DNA from: Sulfurospirillum sp964466465
GTDB lineage: Bacteria; Campylobacterota; Campylobacteria; Campylobacterales; Sulfurospirillaceae
DNA: 55,686 nucleotides
NCBI GenBank assembly: GCA_964466465.1
Contig: CAYXNJ010000012.1
Span: 1-55,686 of the forward strand
Direction of reading: 5' to 3'
The translations under genes were made by a program, and so were the position numbers. The notes under the pieces are model-generated. The model searched no databases, was not told the DNA's origin, and saw only the letters and a program-made list of their open reading frames with translations. Positions 26,636 to 34,605 of the stretch are shown here, piece after piece. The number at the start of each line of letters is the position of its first letter. The stretch's first letter is position 1.

Positions 26636-27281
26636 TTTCATCATAAGTTTTGTGATGAGCACAACACTTTTTGCATCTGCGGAAGAGAAACTGTTGGATT
26701 CCTCCAATGCTCTTAAAAATATGATATATGATTCAAAAATTAAAGTACCACAGAAAATTCTTGAGCGTGCTCAGGCGATTGCCATTTTCCCTGGAACGAT
26801 TGAAATTAGTATGTTCTTAGGTGGAAAAACAGGTAATGGTGTGATGGTCGTTCGTAGAAGTGACGGTTCTTGGAGTTATCCATTTTTTGTAAAACTTGGT
26901 GGAGCAGGACTTGGTTTTCAACTTGGTTTTGAGAAAAAAGATATCTTGATGATTTTCCAAAGTAAAGACAGTATTCAAAAATTGATGAACAATAAAATTA
27001 CCCTTGGAGCAGATGCGTCTGTCGCTGCAGGTCCTGCAGGTGAGAGTGCAGGTAGAGGCAGTGAGCTTGATTTTAAATCAGAAGTCTATACTTATACTAA
27101 GACAGAGGGTGCTTTTGTAGGCGTTTCCATTGATGGGTCTGTTATGAACCACGATTATGATCAAAATATCGAACTGTATGGCAATAATATCACTCCAGAG
27201 CAAATTGTAGAATCGGATGGACTTATCTCTTCCTATGCCGTTGAAGAATTTCTCAAATCGATTCAAAAATTGACACGTTAA
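26616..27281 (+). CDS. SYLF-domain (Ysc84-like) exported protein
   Basis: The 221-aa product from ATG 26616 (AGAAGGAGTAAAGATA ribosome site) begins with a signal peptide 'MKKIWLSFIISFVMSTTLFAS'. It then shows the SYLF lipid-binding domain: 'KVPQKILERAQAIAIFPG', 'GNGVMVVRRSDGSWSYPFF', 'GGAGLGFQLGFEKKD', and 'DASVAAGPAGESA'. SYLF proteins bind phosphoinositides in eukaryotes; in bacteria the role is unclear. It overlaps the ABC transporter by 20 nt, so it may be a periplasmic lipid-handling partner. A longer frame to 26466 lies inside the transporter and is rejected. Confidence 0.85.
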   Translation: MKKIWLSFIISFVMSTTLFASAEEKLLDSSNALKNMIYDSKIKVPQKILERAQAIAIFPGTIEISMFLGGKTGNGVMVVRRSDGSWSYPFFVKLGGAGLGFQLGFEKKDILMIFQSKDSIQKLMNNKITLGADASVAAGPAGESAGRGSELDFKSEVYTYTKTEGAFVGVSIDGSVMNHDYDQNIELYGNNITPEQIVESDGLISSYAVEEFLKSIQKLTR

Positions 27282-27289
27282 GGATTAGT

Positions 27290-27853
27290 GTGGAAGATAT
27301 TATAAGTTCCCTTTCTACCTATGGGTATATTATTCTTTTTTTATATTCATTTGGCGGTGGTATGGTTGCTATCATTGCAGCAGGAGTCCTTTCATACGCT
27401 GGTAAAATGGATTTGAGTACATCCATTATTGTGGCGGCTTTTGCAAATGTCATTGGTAGTTCGTTTTTATTTTATATGGGGCGTTACAATAAAAAAGCGT
27501 TGATGCCTTATATTAGGGATCATAGAAGAAAATTGGCACTCAGTCATATTTTGATGAAAAAATATGGTGATAAAATTATTTTTATTCAAAAATTTATCTA
27601 TGGTCTTAAAACACTTGTACCTATGACCATTGGTCTTACAAAATATCCACAAGTGAAATTTCATCTGCTCAATACGATTTCAGCCATTGTTTGGGCGGTT
27701 GTATTAGGAATAGGAAGCTTTATGGCAGGTGATATTTTAATGCGTATTGCTGCTTATTTTTCTGACAATACCTTTTTAGCACCCCTCATTTTACTCTCTA
27801 TTATTGGGCTGATTTGGTTTTATTTCCAAACCGCTACTAAAAAGAAAAGCTAA
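27290..27853 (+). CDS. DedA/SNARE-associated family membrane protein
   Basis: This is a 187-aa polytopic protein starting with GTG. The DedA pattern is seen in 'AAFANVIGSSFLFYMGRYNKK' and in 'KKYGDKIIFIQKFIYGLKTLVPMTIGL' (about 82-110). DedA proteins are membrane transporters linked to undecaprenyl-phosphate or phospholipid flipping. It follows the SYLF gene by 8 nt and ends the ABC-SYLF-DedA run, all three with possible lipid roles. Confidence 0.85.
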   Translation: MEDIISSLSTYGYIILFLYSFGGGMVAIIAAGVLSYAGKMDLSTSIIVAAFANVIGSSFLFYMGRYNKKALMPYIRDHRRKLALSHILMKKYGDKIIFIQKFIYGLKTLVPMTIGLTKYPQVKFHLLNTISAIVWAVVLGIGSFMAGDILMRIAAYFSDNTFLAPLILLSIIGLIWFYFQTATKKKS

Positions 27854-27870
27854 ACTTTAAACGCATTGTC

Positions 27871-27899
27871 AACCTTCCAGTAGTGACTACTGGAAGGTT
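27871..27899. terminator. Strong hairpin terminator after the DedA gene
   Basis: A perfect 13-bp stem (27871-27883 with 27887-27899) has a TGA loop and is followed by TTCTTTAG. If the small minus-strand gene at 27903-28007 is real, the hairpin would also end its transcript. Confidence 0.8.
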
Positions 27900-27902
27900 T
27901 CT

Positions 27903-28007
27903 TTAGAATATCTTATTGCTTAACACAAGCATTTTTTGTTCAAAACGACTCATAAACTCATTGTAAACTTTGCATGAATGGCTGATAGTACAGATTAAAC
28001 TTTTCAT
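27903..28007 (-). CDS. Possible small protein of 34 aa, divergent from the S24 repressor
   Basis: A 34-aa frame starts 'MKSLICTISHSCKVYNEF' and is preceded by an excellent AGGAG ribosome site (complement of 28012-28016) with 4-6 nt spacing. It ends 'MLVLSNKIF' beside the strong hairpin. It lies head-to-head with the repressor gene, across a region with two inverted repeats. I recognise no family. The ribosome site, position and stop next to a terminator support it, but the short length makes chance possible. Confidence 0.45.
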   Translation of the reverse strand: MKSLICTISHSCKVYNEFMSRFEQKMLVLSNKIF

Positions 28008-28029
28008 AGAAGGCTCCTCTGTTTTGGTA

Positions 28030-28059
28030 TTAAATTTTCATTATTGTAATAAAATTTAA
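28030..28059. promoter_or_regulatory. Candidate operator (inverted repeat) in the divergent region
   Basis: Perfect 9-bp arms, TTAAATTTT (28030-28038) and AAAATTTAA (28051-28059), flank a 12-nt spacer. It lies between the putative small gene and the S24 repressor gene and may be a binding site for the repressor. Confidence 0.4.
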
Positions 28060-28073
28060 AAATATGCTACAAT

Positions 28074-28094
28074 AATATTTCAAAATGAAATATT
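28074..28094. promoter_or_regulatory. Candidate operator overlapping the repressor ribosome site
   Basis: Perfect 8-bp arms, AATATTTC (28074-28081) and GAAATATT (28087-28094), flank AAAAT. The right arm touches the GGAGG ribosome site of the repressor gene, which suits autorepression. Confidence 0.45.
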
Positions 28095-28104
28095 GGAGGA
28101 TAAT

Positions 28105-28764
28105 ATGCCAGATATTTTAACGGTTTTGAATAGAGTTAAAGACATTTTATCGCAAGAATTAGGTGAACGTAAGGTCTTTGACAAAGATGTTGCAGAAGCC
28201 CTTGGCATCAATCAGCTCACACTTGCAACGATGAAAAATAGGGCTAAAATCCCATATAAAGAGATTCTTGAGTTTTGTGCAAAGCGAAAAATTTCAATTA
28301 ACTGGCTCTTGTTTGACCAAGTTGTTGAGAGTTTACAAGCAGAGACCGATAAATTTGCCAGAGTGCATTATTTTAGAGATATATACGCTTCTGCGGGTGG
28401 TGGTGCTTTGAATGAGGACGAAGAGGGCGAGATGATGTACCTTGATGAAGAAATCGTTCAAAAACTCGGCGGTCTTGGTATGATTAAACACATTCAGGCT
28501 ATTAATGTTTTAGGTGATTCGATGGAGCCAACTCTTTTTAGTGGCGATGTGGTATTTATCAATAAAGAATATACCAATGCTCGAAAATCTGGCATCTATG
28601 TTGTTTCAACGCCTGTAGGACTTTTCATCAAACGTTTGCAACTCCATGCGAATGGTACGGTTGCTTTGGTGTCTGATAATGAAGCATATTCGCCTGAGAT
28701 TATCAATGCAGAGGATGTGCAAGTGTTGGGAAAAGTTGTTGGGAAGCTTTCAGCGAATGTGTAA
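28105..28764 (+). CDS. CI/LexA-like repressor with S24 peptidase domain
   Basis: The 219-aa product from ATG 28105 (TTGGAGGA ribosome site) has an N-terminal CI-type DNA-binding domain (about 1-70, 'DKDVAEALGINQLTLATMKNR'), a linker with a possible Ala-Gly self-cleavage site ('ASAGGG', about 93-98), and an S24 fold. The catalytic serine lies in 'GDSMEPTL' (about 142) and the lysine in 'GLFIKRL'. It probably relieves repression on self-cleavage after RecA activation or another signal. No phage genes adjoin it; similar stand-alone regulators occur in this phylum, which generally lacks classical LexA. Confidence 0.82.
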   Translation: MPDILTVLNRVKDILSQELGERKVFDKDVAEALGINQLTLATMKNRAKIPYKEILEFCAKRKISINWLLFDQVVESLQAETDKFARVHYFRDIYASAGGGALNEDEEGEMMYLDEEIVQKLGGLGMIKHIQAINVLGDSMEPTLFSGDVVFINKEYTNARKSGIYVVSTPVGLFIKRLQLHANGTVALVSDNEAYSPEIINAEDVQVLGKVVGKLSANV

Positions 28765-28772
28765 AGAAGCGT

Positions 28773-28794
28773 GCGCGTAAAATGATTTACGCGC
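28773..28794. terminator. Hairpin between the convergent repressor and symporter genes
   Basis: A perfect 9-bp GC-rich stem (28773-28781 with 28786-28794) has an ATGA loop; T-rich sequence follows on the plus side (ATTTATTTTTG). Confidence 0.7.
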
Positions 28795-28802
28795 TCTGAG
28801 AT

Positions 28803-29708
28803 TTATTTTTGTTTTGACCAATACCCTGCAAGTAAGGCCCCTGAAATATTATGCCATACACTAAAAATAGCCCCTGGCAGAGCGCTTAGTGGTGTAAAAT
28901 ATTTCATTGCTAAGGCAACAGCTAATCCTGAGTTTTGCATACCCACTTCAATAGCAATCGTTTTGCAAATCGCATGACTGTATCCGAGCCATTTTGCTAC
29001 AAAATAACCACTGGCAAGTCCACAGAGATTATGAAGCATAATGCCAAGAACTGTTAAAAAAGCGATATTAGCGATACGCTCTTGGTTTAAAGAGACAACT
29101 ATAGCGATAATAAACACAATAGCAATCATCGAAAAAGTCGCTAAATAAGGCTCATAACGTTTAATAATGGTATGTAAAAAATGATTGACAATGACACCTA
29201 AAATGACAGGTGCAAGAACAATTTGTGCAATGCTTAAAAGCATGTCAGCAGTCGGTACGGGAACACTTTGTCCAACATACAGCAATGTTAAGAAGGGTGT
29301 TGCAACAACAGAGAGTAGGGTAGATGTGAGCGTCATCGTAATGGAAAGTGCAACATCACCTTTAGCTAAGTAGGTCATAACATTAGAGGCGGTTCCACCC
29401 GATACCGCACCTACAAGAACCATTCCGACCATTAGCTCTGTTGAAAAGCCAAAAGCAAGAGAGATTAACAGTGCTGCTAGTGGCATCACAAAAAATTGTA
29501 ACGCTACAGTGAGGATGATGGCTTTGGGTGCTTTGAGTACGCGTGCAAAATCTTCTAAACGCAGTGTGACACCCATAAAAAACATAATAGCAATAAGCAA
29601 AGGGGTTATAGAGCCTTTGTAAGGTGTAAATAAAGATGGCACATTATAGGCTAAGAGCGAGAAGAGAATAGCCCAGAATGGGAAAAGTGCATTGATGCGG
29701 TGAATCAT
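28803..29708 (-). CDS. Bile acid:sodium symporter family protein
   Basis: The 301-aa polytopic protein has about nine or ten membrane segments. Family marks are 'MFFMGVTLRLEDFARVLKAP' (about 42-61), 'LVGAVSGGTASNVMTYLAKGD' (about 97-117) and the C-terminal 'IEVGMQNSGLAVALAMKYF'. Bacterial BASS members import pantoate, steroids or organic anions with sodium; the substrate here is unknown. It has its own promoter (TATAAT, 29738-29743) and an AAAGGATTGTT ribosome site. Confidence 0.88.
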   Translation of the reverse strand: MIHRINALFPFWAILFSLLAYNVPSLFTPYKGSITPLLIAIMFFMGVTLRLEDFARVLKAPKAIILTVALQFFVMPLAALLISLAFGFSTELMVGMVLVGAVSGGTASNVMTYLAKGDVALSITMTLTSTLLSVVATPFLTLLYVGQSVPVPTADMLLSIAQIVLAPVILGVIVNHFLHTIIKRYEPYLATFSMIAIVFIIAIVVSLNQERIANIAFLTVLGIMLHNLCGLASGYFVAKWLGYSHAICKTIAIEVGMQNSGLAVALAMKYFTPLSALPGAIFSVWHNISGALLAGYWSKQK

Positions 29709-29737
29709 AACAATCCTTTGTTCAAAGATGAAGGGTG

Positions 29738-29743
29738 ATTATA
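29738..29743 (-). promoter_or_regulatory. Putative -10 element for the symporter gene
   Basis: TATAAT on the minus strand lies 30 nt upstream of the symporter start. Confidence 0.5.
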
Positions 29744-29777
29744 ACAAAATGTTGTGTGTAGGGAAAGAAAAAAGGAG

Positions 29778-29802
29778 CGTAAAGGGTGGAAAACCCTTTA
29801 CG
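29778..29802 (-). terminator. Terminator after the cyclophilin gene
   Basis: A 10-bp stem (29778-29787 with 29793-29802) has a GGAAA loop on the plus strand. In the minus direction it is followed by CTCCTTTTTTCTTT, a proper U-tract. Confidence 0.85.
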
Positions 29803-29813
29803 TGTAATCATTT

Positions 29814-30308
29814 TTAGAGTTTGTCTTTGATCTCAATTGTGAGCATTTTGTCGTTTTGAGTAATGCTATCAAGCACTTTGAAGCTCTCTTTGTCATCTTT
29901 TTCAATAGCGCCAAAAACAGTGTGAACGCCATCTAAGTGAGGACAATCGACAAAACAGATAAAGAACTGGCTGCCACCTGTGTTTGGACCAGCATGTGCC
30001 ATTGAGAGTGAACCACGTTTGTGTTTACTTTTTTGACCTCTGCATTCGCATGCGATGTTCCAACCAGGACCACCCGTACCTCTACCACTTGGACAACCAC
30101 CTTGTGCCATAAAGTTTTTGATAACACGGTGGAAAATCAAACCATCGTAAAACTTGTCATTGGCAAGTGTTGCAAAGTTAGCAACCGCAATTGGAGTCTC
30201 GTCTGGATTAAGTTTGATAACAATGTCGCCTTTTTCAGTTTTGATAATAGCGTATTGAAAAGCAGCTAATTGTTCTTTTGTGTAGTCGTATGTTTTGAGC
30301 TTGCTCAT
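29814..30308 (-). CDS. Peptidyl-prolyl cis-trans isomerase, cyclophilin type
   Basis: This 164-aa cytoplasmic cyclophilin isomerises proline peptide bonds. Active-site motifs are 'LIFHRVIKNFMAQGGCPSG' (about 57-75) and 'RGSLSMAHAGPNTGGSQFFI' (about 93-112). No signal peptide is present. It is monocistronic, with a TATAAT promoter (30342-30347) and the terminator at 29778-29802. Confidence 0.94.
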   Translation of the reverse strand: MSKLKTYDYTKEQLAAFQYAIIKTEKGDIVIKLNPDETPIAVANFATLANDKFYDGLIFHRVIKNFMAQGGCPSGRGTGGPGWNIACECRGQKSKHKRGSLSMAHAGPNTGGSQFFICFVDCPHLDGVHTVFGAIEKDDKESFKVLDSITQNDKMLTIEIKDKL

Positions 30309-30341
30309 ATTTAAAGCCTTTATTTTTAAGTTTAGGCATGG

Positions 30342-30347
30342 ATTATA
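30342..30347 (-). promoter_or_regulatory. Putative -10 element for the cyclophilin gene
   Basis: TATAAT on the minus strand lies 34 nt upstream of the cyclophilin start. An AAAGG ribosome site lies between them. Confidence 0.5.
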
Positions 30348-30370
30348 ACAAGCGATTCCTATAAGCTCTA

Positions 30371-32521
30371 TTAACCCATTTTTTTAGCAGGTCGTTTGAG
30401 ATACGTGAGTACCTCTTTAGGGTAAATGGGATGTTCTTGCGGTGCTTGCGCGATAATAATGCGTTGAAGGACGTCTAGTTTATGAGACTCTTTGGCAAAT
30501 TCGCTTAAATGTTTATCCATGGGGAAAAAGTGTAAATAGGTCAAAAATGATTTTTCCCAATCAATGGCATTATCCATCTCTTTTTGCGCATCTTGAAGTT
30601 GTGCAAGATAGATTTTTTTCATAATACTTGCAATCTCTTGTTTGCAAATGGAAATTTTCATGTACGGTTCAATGTTTTTAAAGACTTTATCATACTCTTT
30701 TGCCTCAACAAGCACTATTTGATGGTCATGAAAGGTTCTTTTCATTGCTTCTAATTCGCTAACAAGCGCATAATGACTTTGAAGCTGATACTGATCTTGC
30801 GTTTTGACTGCTTCTAAGAGCATTTTACGCTCAATTTGATATTCTAAAATAATGAGTGCTTTAGAAGCTTCTCTTAGTCGATTAGCTTGGTTCTGATATG
30901 GTCTAAATTGGTGCAAAAGATCGGCTAAAATGAGAGATTGTTGGTAATTTTTTTCTTCTAAATATTTGAGAGTTTCTTGCTGTAAACGCTCTCCTACTTG
31001 AAGTACCTTTTGATAAAGAGGGGTTGATTCTAAAAAGGTGTTCTGGGCGACAAGCCGAAAATAAAAACTAAAATGTTTTTCCTTAACAGCTGTTTCGGCA
31101 AGCGTAAAAATACCTGATCGTTTGAGCATATTCTCAATCAGAGGTTTTTTTTCTTCTACCTCTAAGAAAGCATGTAAGCTCTCTTTTGCCGCTTCTTTGT
31201 TTAAAAGAGGTTCTCGTGCGAGTAAAATTTGTGCAGTTTGAAGATTTTTACTCCACAATGCTTCAATTTGTTTAAAGAGTGAACTTTTTGCTAGTTCTGG
31301 TTTAAGCCTAACAAGATCATATGCAGGTGCATAGCTCATACTTCTGATATAGCGTTGAAGTGCCATCAAATCAGGTTGTAACTCTTCGATTTCTGCAAAT
31401 TCAAGCTTACACTTAGGATGGAATAAAAAAGGCTCAGCAATCGTTTGTGCTTGCTCAATCTCGCCCCTAGAGAGAAGGTTCATAATGGTTTCTTTCTCTT
31501 CTAACCAATACTCATAAATCTTTTTTGTTTCACGGTGTGACATTAAAAAGATATTTTTTTGAAAAATAAGGCATGCTTCTTTTACTTGTTTGAGTTTTAT
31601 GTAATTAATAAACTGCTCTTCAAACTCCCTGTGGTTGTAAAAAAGTACCTCACCTGTTTTAAACCCCATAATGAAGTATTTTTGCGTACGAGAAAGCGTT
31701 GTAACACCATGATAAGGGAGTTTTACTTGATAGAGTGTATCGAGGGTTTTGACATACACAGCAAACAAGATAGATTCACGTGTGCCAATATAGACAAATT
31801 TTTTACTATGAGAAAGTACCATAACAGAAGGCCAAACATTTTGATCCAAAAGCTTTTCTTGAATCACTTTTCCTTTGTAAAGATCAATCTTTAAGATTTT
31901 ACCATTGCGGGTGATAGCAAGTAGGGTATATTCATCAAGAAATGTCATCATCTCAATGACAGCATTTAACTTTTGTTCAAAGGCGATACTAAAGCTATTG
32001 ATTTTATAGACAATGAGTTCTCGTGAAAATGAAGCATAAGCGGCTCGTTGATACTCCTCAGAGATAGCTACGGCACTAATGGCATCACTTGTGATGGGAA
32101 GTTCTGCTTGAATCGTGCCATCTTCTGGACTAATAACGTAACTTCTTCCACGTTCATTGCCAGTAATAAGATAACGATCATTTTCACTGAGTGCAGCTTT
32201 GCTCACACTTTCATTTTGATTGTAACGAAATGTTGTGATATTTAAGAGCTGAGATGTTGTGTCAAAAATATGCTCTAAACCTTGTTTTGAAAAGGCACTG
32301 TACGCTAAACTTTGACCTATGGCGCAAGGTCGTTTGTAGTAATCAAAAAGTGTGGGTGAAACTCCACTACTCAGTGATGTACTTCTAGTAATTTTTAGCT
32401 CACTCAAATCAATTTTGTGCATATGGCACTGATTGTCAATGATCTGAAAAGTGGACTCATTCGCGACACTCGCACAGGAGATCGCAGAGTGAAATGCTAT
32501 CTCTCTTGAACTTGGCAACAT
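30371..32521 (-). CDS. Beta-propeller plus helical-repeat protein of unknown function
   Basis: I do not recognise a named family. The 716-aa protein has no signal peptide, so it is probably cytoplasmic. Residues 1-320 look like WD40-type blades ('ALSENDRYLITGNERGRSY', 'SHSKKFVYIGTRESILFAVY', 'TQKYFIMGFKTGEVLFYNH'). Residues 330-716 are strongly helical with TPR-like leucine and alanine patterns ('YQQSLILADLLHQFRPYQ'). Its start overlaps the end of the receiver-PAS gene by 25 nt, so the two are made together. A protein-interaction scaffold or output partner of that receiver is a reasonable inference. Confidence 0.7.
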   Translation of the reverse strand: MLPSSREIAFHSAISCASVANESTFQIIDNQCHMHKIDLSELKITRSTSLSSGVSPTLFDYYKRPCAIGQSLAYSAFSKQGLEHIFDTTSQLLNITTFRYNQNESVSKAALSENDRYLITGNERGRSYVISPEDGTIQAELPITSDAISAVAISEEYQRAAYASFSRELIVYKINSFSIAFEQKLNAVIEMMTFLDEYTLLAITRNGKILKIDLYKGKVIQEKLLDQNVWPSVMVLSHSKKFVYIGTRESILFAVYVKTLDTLYQVKLPYHGVTTLSRTQKYFIMGFKTGEVLFYNHREFEEQFINYIKLKQVKEACLIFQKNIFLMSHRETKKIYEYWLEEKETIMNLLSRGEIEQAQTIAEPFLFHPKCKLEFAEIEELQPDLMALQRYIRSMSYAPAYDLVRLKPELAKSSLFKQIEALWSKNLQTAQILLAREPLLNKEAAKESLHAFLEVEEKKPLIENMLKRSGIFTLAETAVKEKHFSFYFRLVAQNTFLESTPLYQKVLQVGERLQQETLKYLEEKNYQQSLILADLLHQFRPYQNQANRLREASKALIILEYQIERKMLLEAVKTQDQYQLQSHYALVSELEAMKRTFHDHQIVLVEAKEYDKVFKNIEPYMKISICKQEIASIMKKIYLAQLQDAQKEMDNAIDWEKSFLTYLHFFPMDKHLSEFAKESHKLDVLQRIIIAQAPQEHPIYPKEVLTYLKRPAKKMG

Positions 32522-33786
32522 AATTCAAAGTCCTCTTGTTTGACGATACAAATCATATAACGATTAGGCTCGTATTGACTAATTTTCACCAAAACTTCAA
32601 GCATATGCCCTACCGATTTTACAATTCCTTTAAATGTAATATCTCCATCATATGGCCAGTTGTTCTTAATCTCTTCTATGCTGGTAAAAAGGTCCATCTC
32701 TTCAAACTCAACTAACTCTTTTAGTTTGAGTGTTTGCTGCGTCAATTTAAGAAGTAAATTCTCATCTATATGGTTGTTCACAAGTTCTTCAAAGCGTTTG
32801 TTATAGTTTAAAAACGTTAAAGTCTCACTTAAAAGAGCAGCGCCAAAAGGAATGTTTTTTAAGAGCTCATCTTCTTTGACATTCATGGCAAGTGTGATAT
32901 TTTCTTTGGTTTTTTCTTCTTGCTTTTTATAAAGTTCAGTAATATCTTGGATAATACTAATGTATTCCATGATATTGCCTTGACTATCAAAAATAGGCAC
33001 AATTGTTTTATAATGATATAAGGGCTCAAGCGTACGTGATTGGCTGATGATGAGCCCTTGCCATGTTTTTTTAGCCAATAGTGCTTCCCAAATCTCATCA
33101 TACAAGGCAGGATTTGTTGAAGGATGTGTGATGATTTTATAGTTTTGCCCTACAATCTCATCTCTGCTATATCCTGTTGCTTTGCAATAGTTTTCATTAA
33201 CATCGGTAATGATGCCGTCTTTGTTGGTGATAGAAACAATGGTAGCTTTGTCCAAAGCTTCTTTATACGCACGTAAAAAAGATGTTTTGAGATCAAGTGA
33301 TTTAGACTGCATGTGCGCAAATTTTTTGAGCTTTTCGTTGGCGATTTCTAAATCTTTCTTGTATTGATTGAGTAGCTGTTCTTGATGAATTTTTTCAACG
33401 ATCTGAAAGAGAACCTGTAAAATTTGGTCACTTTGAAGTGGCTTAGTAATGAAGTTGTTTACCCCAAGATTAATAAGTTTTACCAAATATTCACTCTCAT
33501 TGTGCGCTGAGGTGACAAGGATAGGTTGTTGTGGGTAGAATTCTTTGATTTTTTCAATCATTTCTATCCCATCCATAATTGGCATACGAATATCGGTAAT
33601 AACGAGGTGATAATGGTTTTGTGCCAGCTTTAAAAGCCCTTCTTCTCCATTACTTGCAAGGTCAATATGTGGAAAAATATCACTCAAAAAAAGGCTGATT
33701 TCTTCACGTAGGGTGGGGTCATCTTCAACATATAAAACGTTTAACTCTTTACTCCACGTGATAAGCTCGTTTACCACATTTTCCAT
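32497..33786 (-). CDS. Response regulator with PAS domains
   Basis: The 429-aa protein has a receiver domain (about 12-135; phosphoacceptor aspartate in 'LVITDIRMPIMDG', lysine in 'NFITKPLQ') and a coiled coil (about 140-175). A PAS domain ('ATIVSITNKDGIITDVNENYC' through 'EYISIIQDITEL') follows. A second PAS-like segment ('IPFGAALLSETLTFLNYNKRFEELV') has no kinase, GGDEF or DNA-binding output after it. Output probably runs through the overlapping beta-propeller protein. The AGGGGAGATATC ribosome site supports the start. It diverges from the OmpR-type gene across the boxes at 33830-33851. Confidence 0.85.
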   Translation of the reverse strand: MENVVNELITWSKELNVLYVEDDPTLREEISLFLSDIFPHIDLASNGEEGLLKLAQNHYHLVITDIRMPIMDGIEMIEKIKEFYPQQPILVTSAHNESEYLVKLINLGVNNFITKPLQSDQILQVLFQIVEKIHQEQLLNQYKKDLEIANEKLKKFAHMQSKSLDLKTSFLRAYKEALDKATIVSITNKDGIITDVNENYCKATGYSRDEIVGQNYKIITHPSTNPALYDEIWEALLAKKTWQGLIISQSRTLEPLYHYKTIVPIFDSQGNIMEYISIIQDITELYKKQEEKTKENITLAMNVKEDELLKNIPFGAALLSETLTFLNYNKRFEELVNNHIDENLLLKLTQQTLKLKELVEFEEMDLFTSIEEIKNNWPYDGDITFKGIVKSVGHMLEVLVKISQYEPNRYMICIVKQEDFELCCQVQER

Positions 33787-33815
33787 GATATCTCCCCTGA
33801 TGGATTTGTCTTTTA

Positions 33816-33821
33816 ATTATA
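33816..33821 (-). promoter_or_regulatory. Putative -10 element for the receiver-PAS operon
   Basis: TATAAT on the minus strand lies 30 nt upstream of the start, 8 nt from the edge of the tandem box at 33830. Confidence 0.5.
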
Positions 33822-33829
33822 TACTTTTG

Positions 33830-33851
33830 GCGTTGTATTTGTGTTGTATTT
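33830..33851. promoter_or_regulatory. Tandem 11-bp boxes, candidate OmpR-type regulator site
   Basis: GCGTTGTATTT (33830-33840) is followed without gap by GTGTTGTATTT (33841-33851). The two differ at one position. Direct repeats at about one helical turn are the usual binding pattern of OmpR-family regulators. The pair lies between the divergent -10 elements at 33816-33821 and 33857-33862. A similar pair stands at 40886-40907. Confidence 0.5.
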
Positions 33852-33856
33852 TTTGC

Positions 33857-33862
33857 TATACT
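33857..33862 (+). promoter_or_regulatory. Putative -10 element for the OmpR-type regulator gene
   Basis: TATACT lies in an extended TGCTATACT context, 50 nt upstream of the GTG start at 33913. It falls inside the longer open frame, which supports the later start. Confidence 0.5.
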
Positions 33863-33912
33863 TATCAGAGTATGTGCCTATTTTTGGCAAATCTACTCAT
33901 AGAGGAACAAAA

Positions 33913-34605
33913 GTGCGTGAATCGTTATCTTTACTCCTTGTGGAAGATGATCTCTCTTTAAATGAAGAGTTAGGTATCTTTTTATCTGATTTTTTTGATA
34001 AGATTGATTCTGTTGATTCAGCAGAAGATGCTTATGAAAAATACCTTACCTCTACGTATGATTTAGTCATTACCGATATTCAGCTCCCGCATCAAAATGG
34101 TCTTAGTTTAGTCGAAAAAATTCGGAAAAAAAATCCTTCTCAAATGGTGATTGTCATCTCTGCATACAAGGAAATTGATTATTTTCTTAAAAGCATTGAT
34201 TTAGGAATTTATAGTTTTTTAACGAAGCCGTTTGACTCACAACTACTGATTAACACGATGATCAAAGTAACCAATCAACTGCACCATAAGCATACGCATA
34301 CTGACTCTAGTATGGTGTCATTGCATGAAGGGGTGAGTTTTGATCTCAAAACAAAAAGTCTTTTTGTTCATGGAGAGATGAAAGAACTCACAGAAAAAGA
34401 GGAGTGTTTACTTGCTCTTTTGGTTAAGAATGCCAATGCGTTTGTTCGAAATGAACAGCTCTCTCAAGCCATTTGGAACAGTGATGAGGTCAATAATTCT
34501 ACGCTTCGCGCACTGGTAAAACGCGTAAGAGATAAGCTTGGCTATGATGAGTGTATCATCAATCTTAAAAACAGAGGCTATAAACTTACAGCGCATTCTT
34601 CATAG
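33913..34605 (+). CDS. OmpR/PhoB-type response regulator
   Basis: The 230-aa protein from GTG 33913 (AGAGGAAC ribosome site) has a receiver domain with 'LLLVEDD' at the start and the phosphoacceptor in 'DLVITDIQLPHQNG' (about 56). The lysine is in 'YSFLTKPFD'. The C-terminal winged helix ('LTEKEECLLALLVKNANAFV' to 'LKNRGYKLTAHSS') binds DNA. It is the only DNA-binding regulator in the signalling island, so it is the best candidate to bind the tandem boxes. Its end overlaps the convergent receiver-GGDEF-EAL gene by 20 nt. Confidence 0.9.
   Translation: MRESLSLLLVEDDLSLNEELGIFLSDFFDKIDSVDSAEDAYEKYLTSTYDLVITDIQLPHQNGLSLVEKIRKKNPSQMVIVISAYKEIDYFLKSIDLGIYSFLTKPFDSQLLINTMIKVTNQLHHKHTHTDSSMVSLHEGVSFDLKTKSLFVHGEMKELTEKEECLLALLVKNANAFVRNEQLSQAIWNSDEVNNSTLRALVKRVRDKLGYDECIINLKNRGYKLTAHSS

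Noticed and set aside
34586..34605. 20-nt convergent overlap of two regulator genes considered as a frameshift
   Set aside because: Both proteins reach normal domain ends there (winged helix and EAL), so it is a simple 3' overlap.
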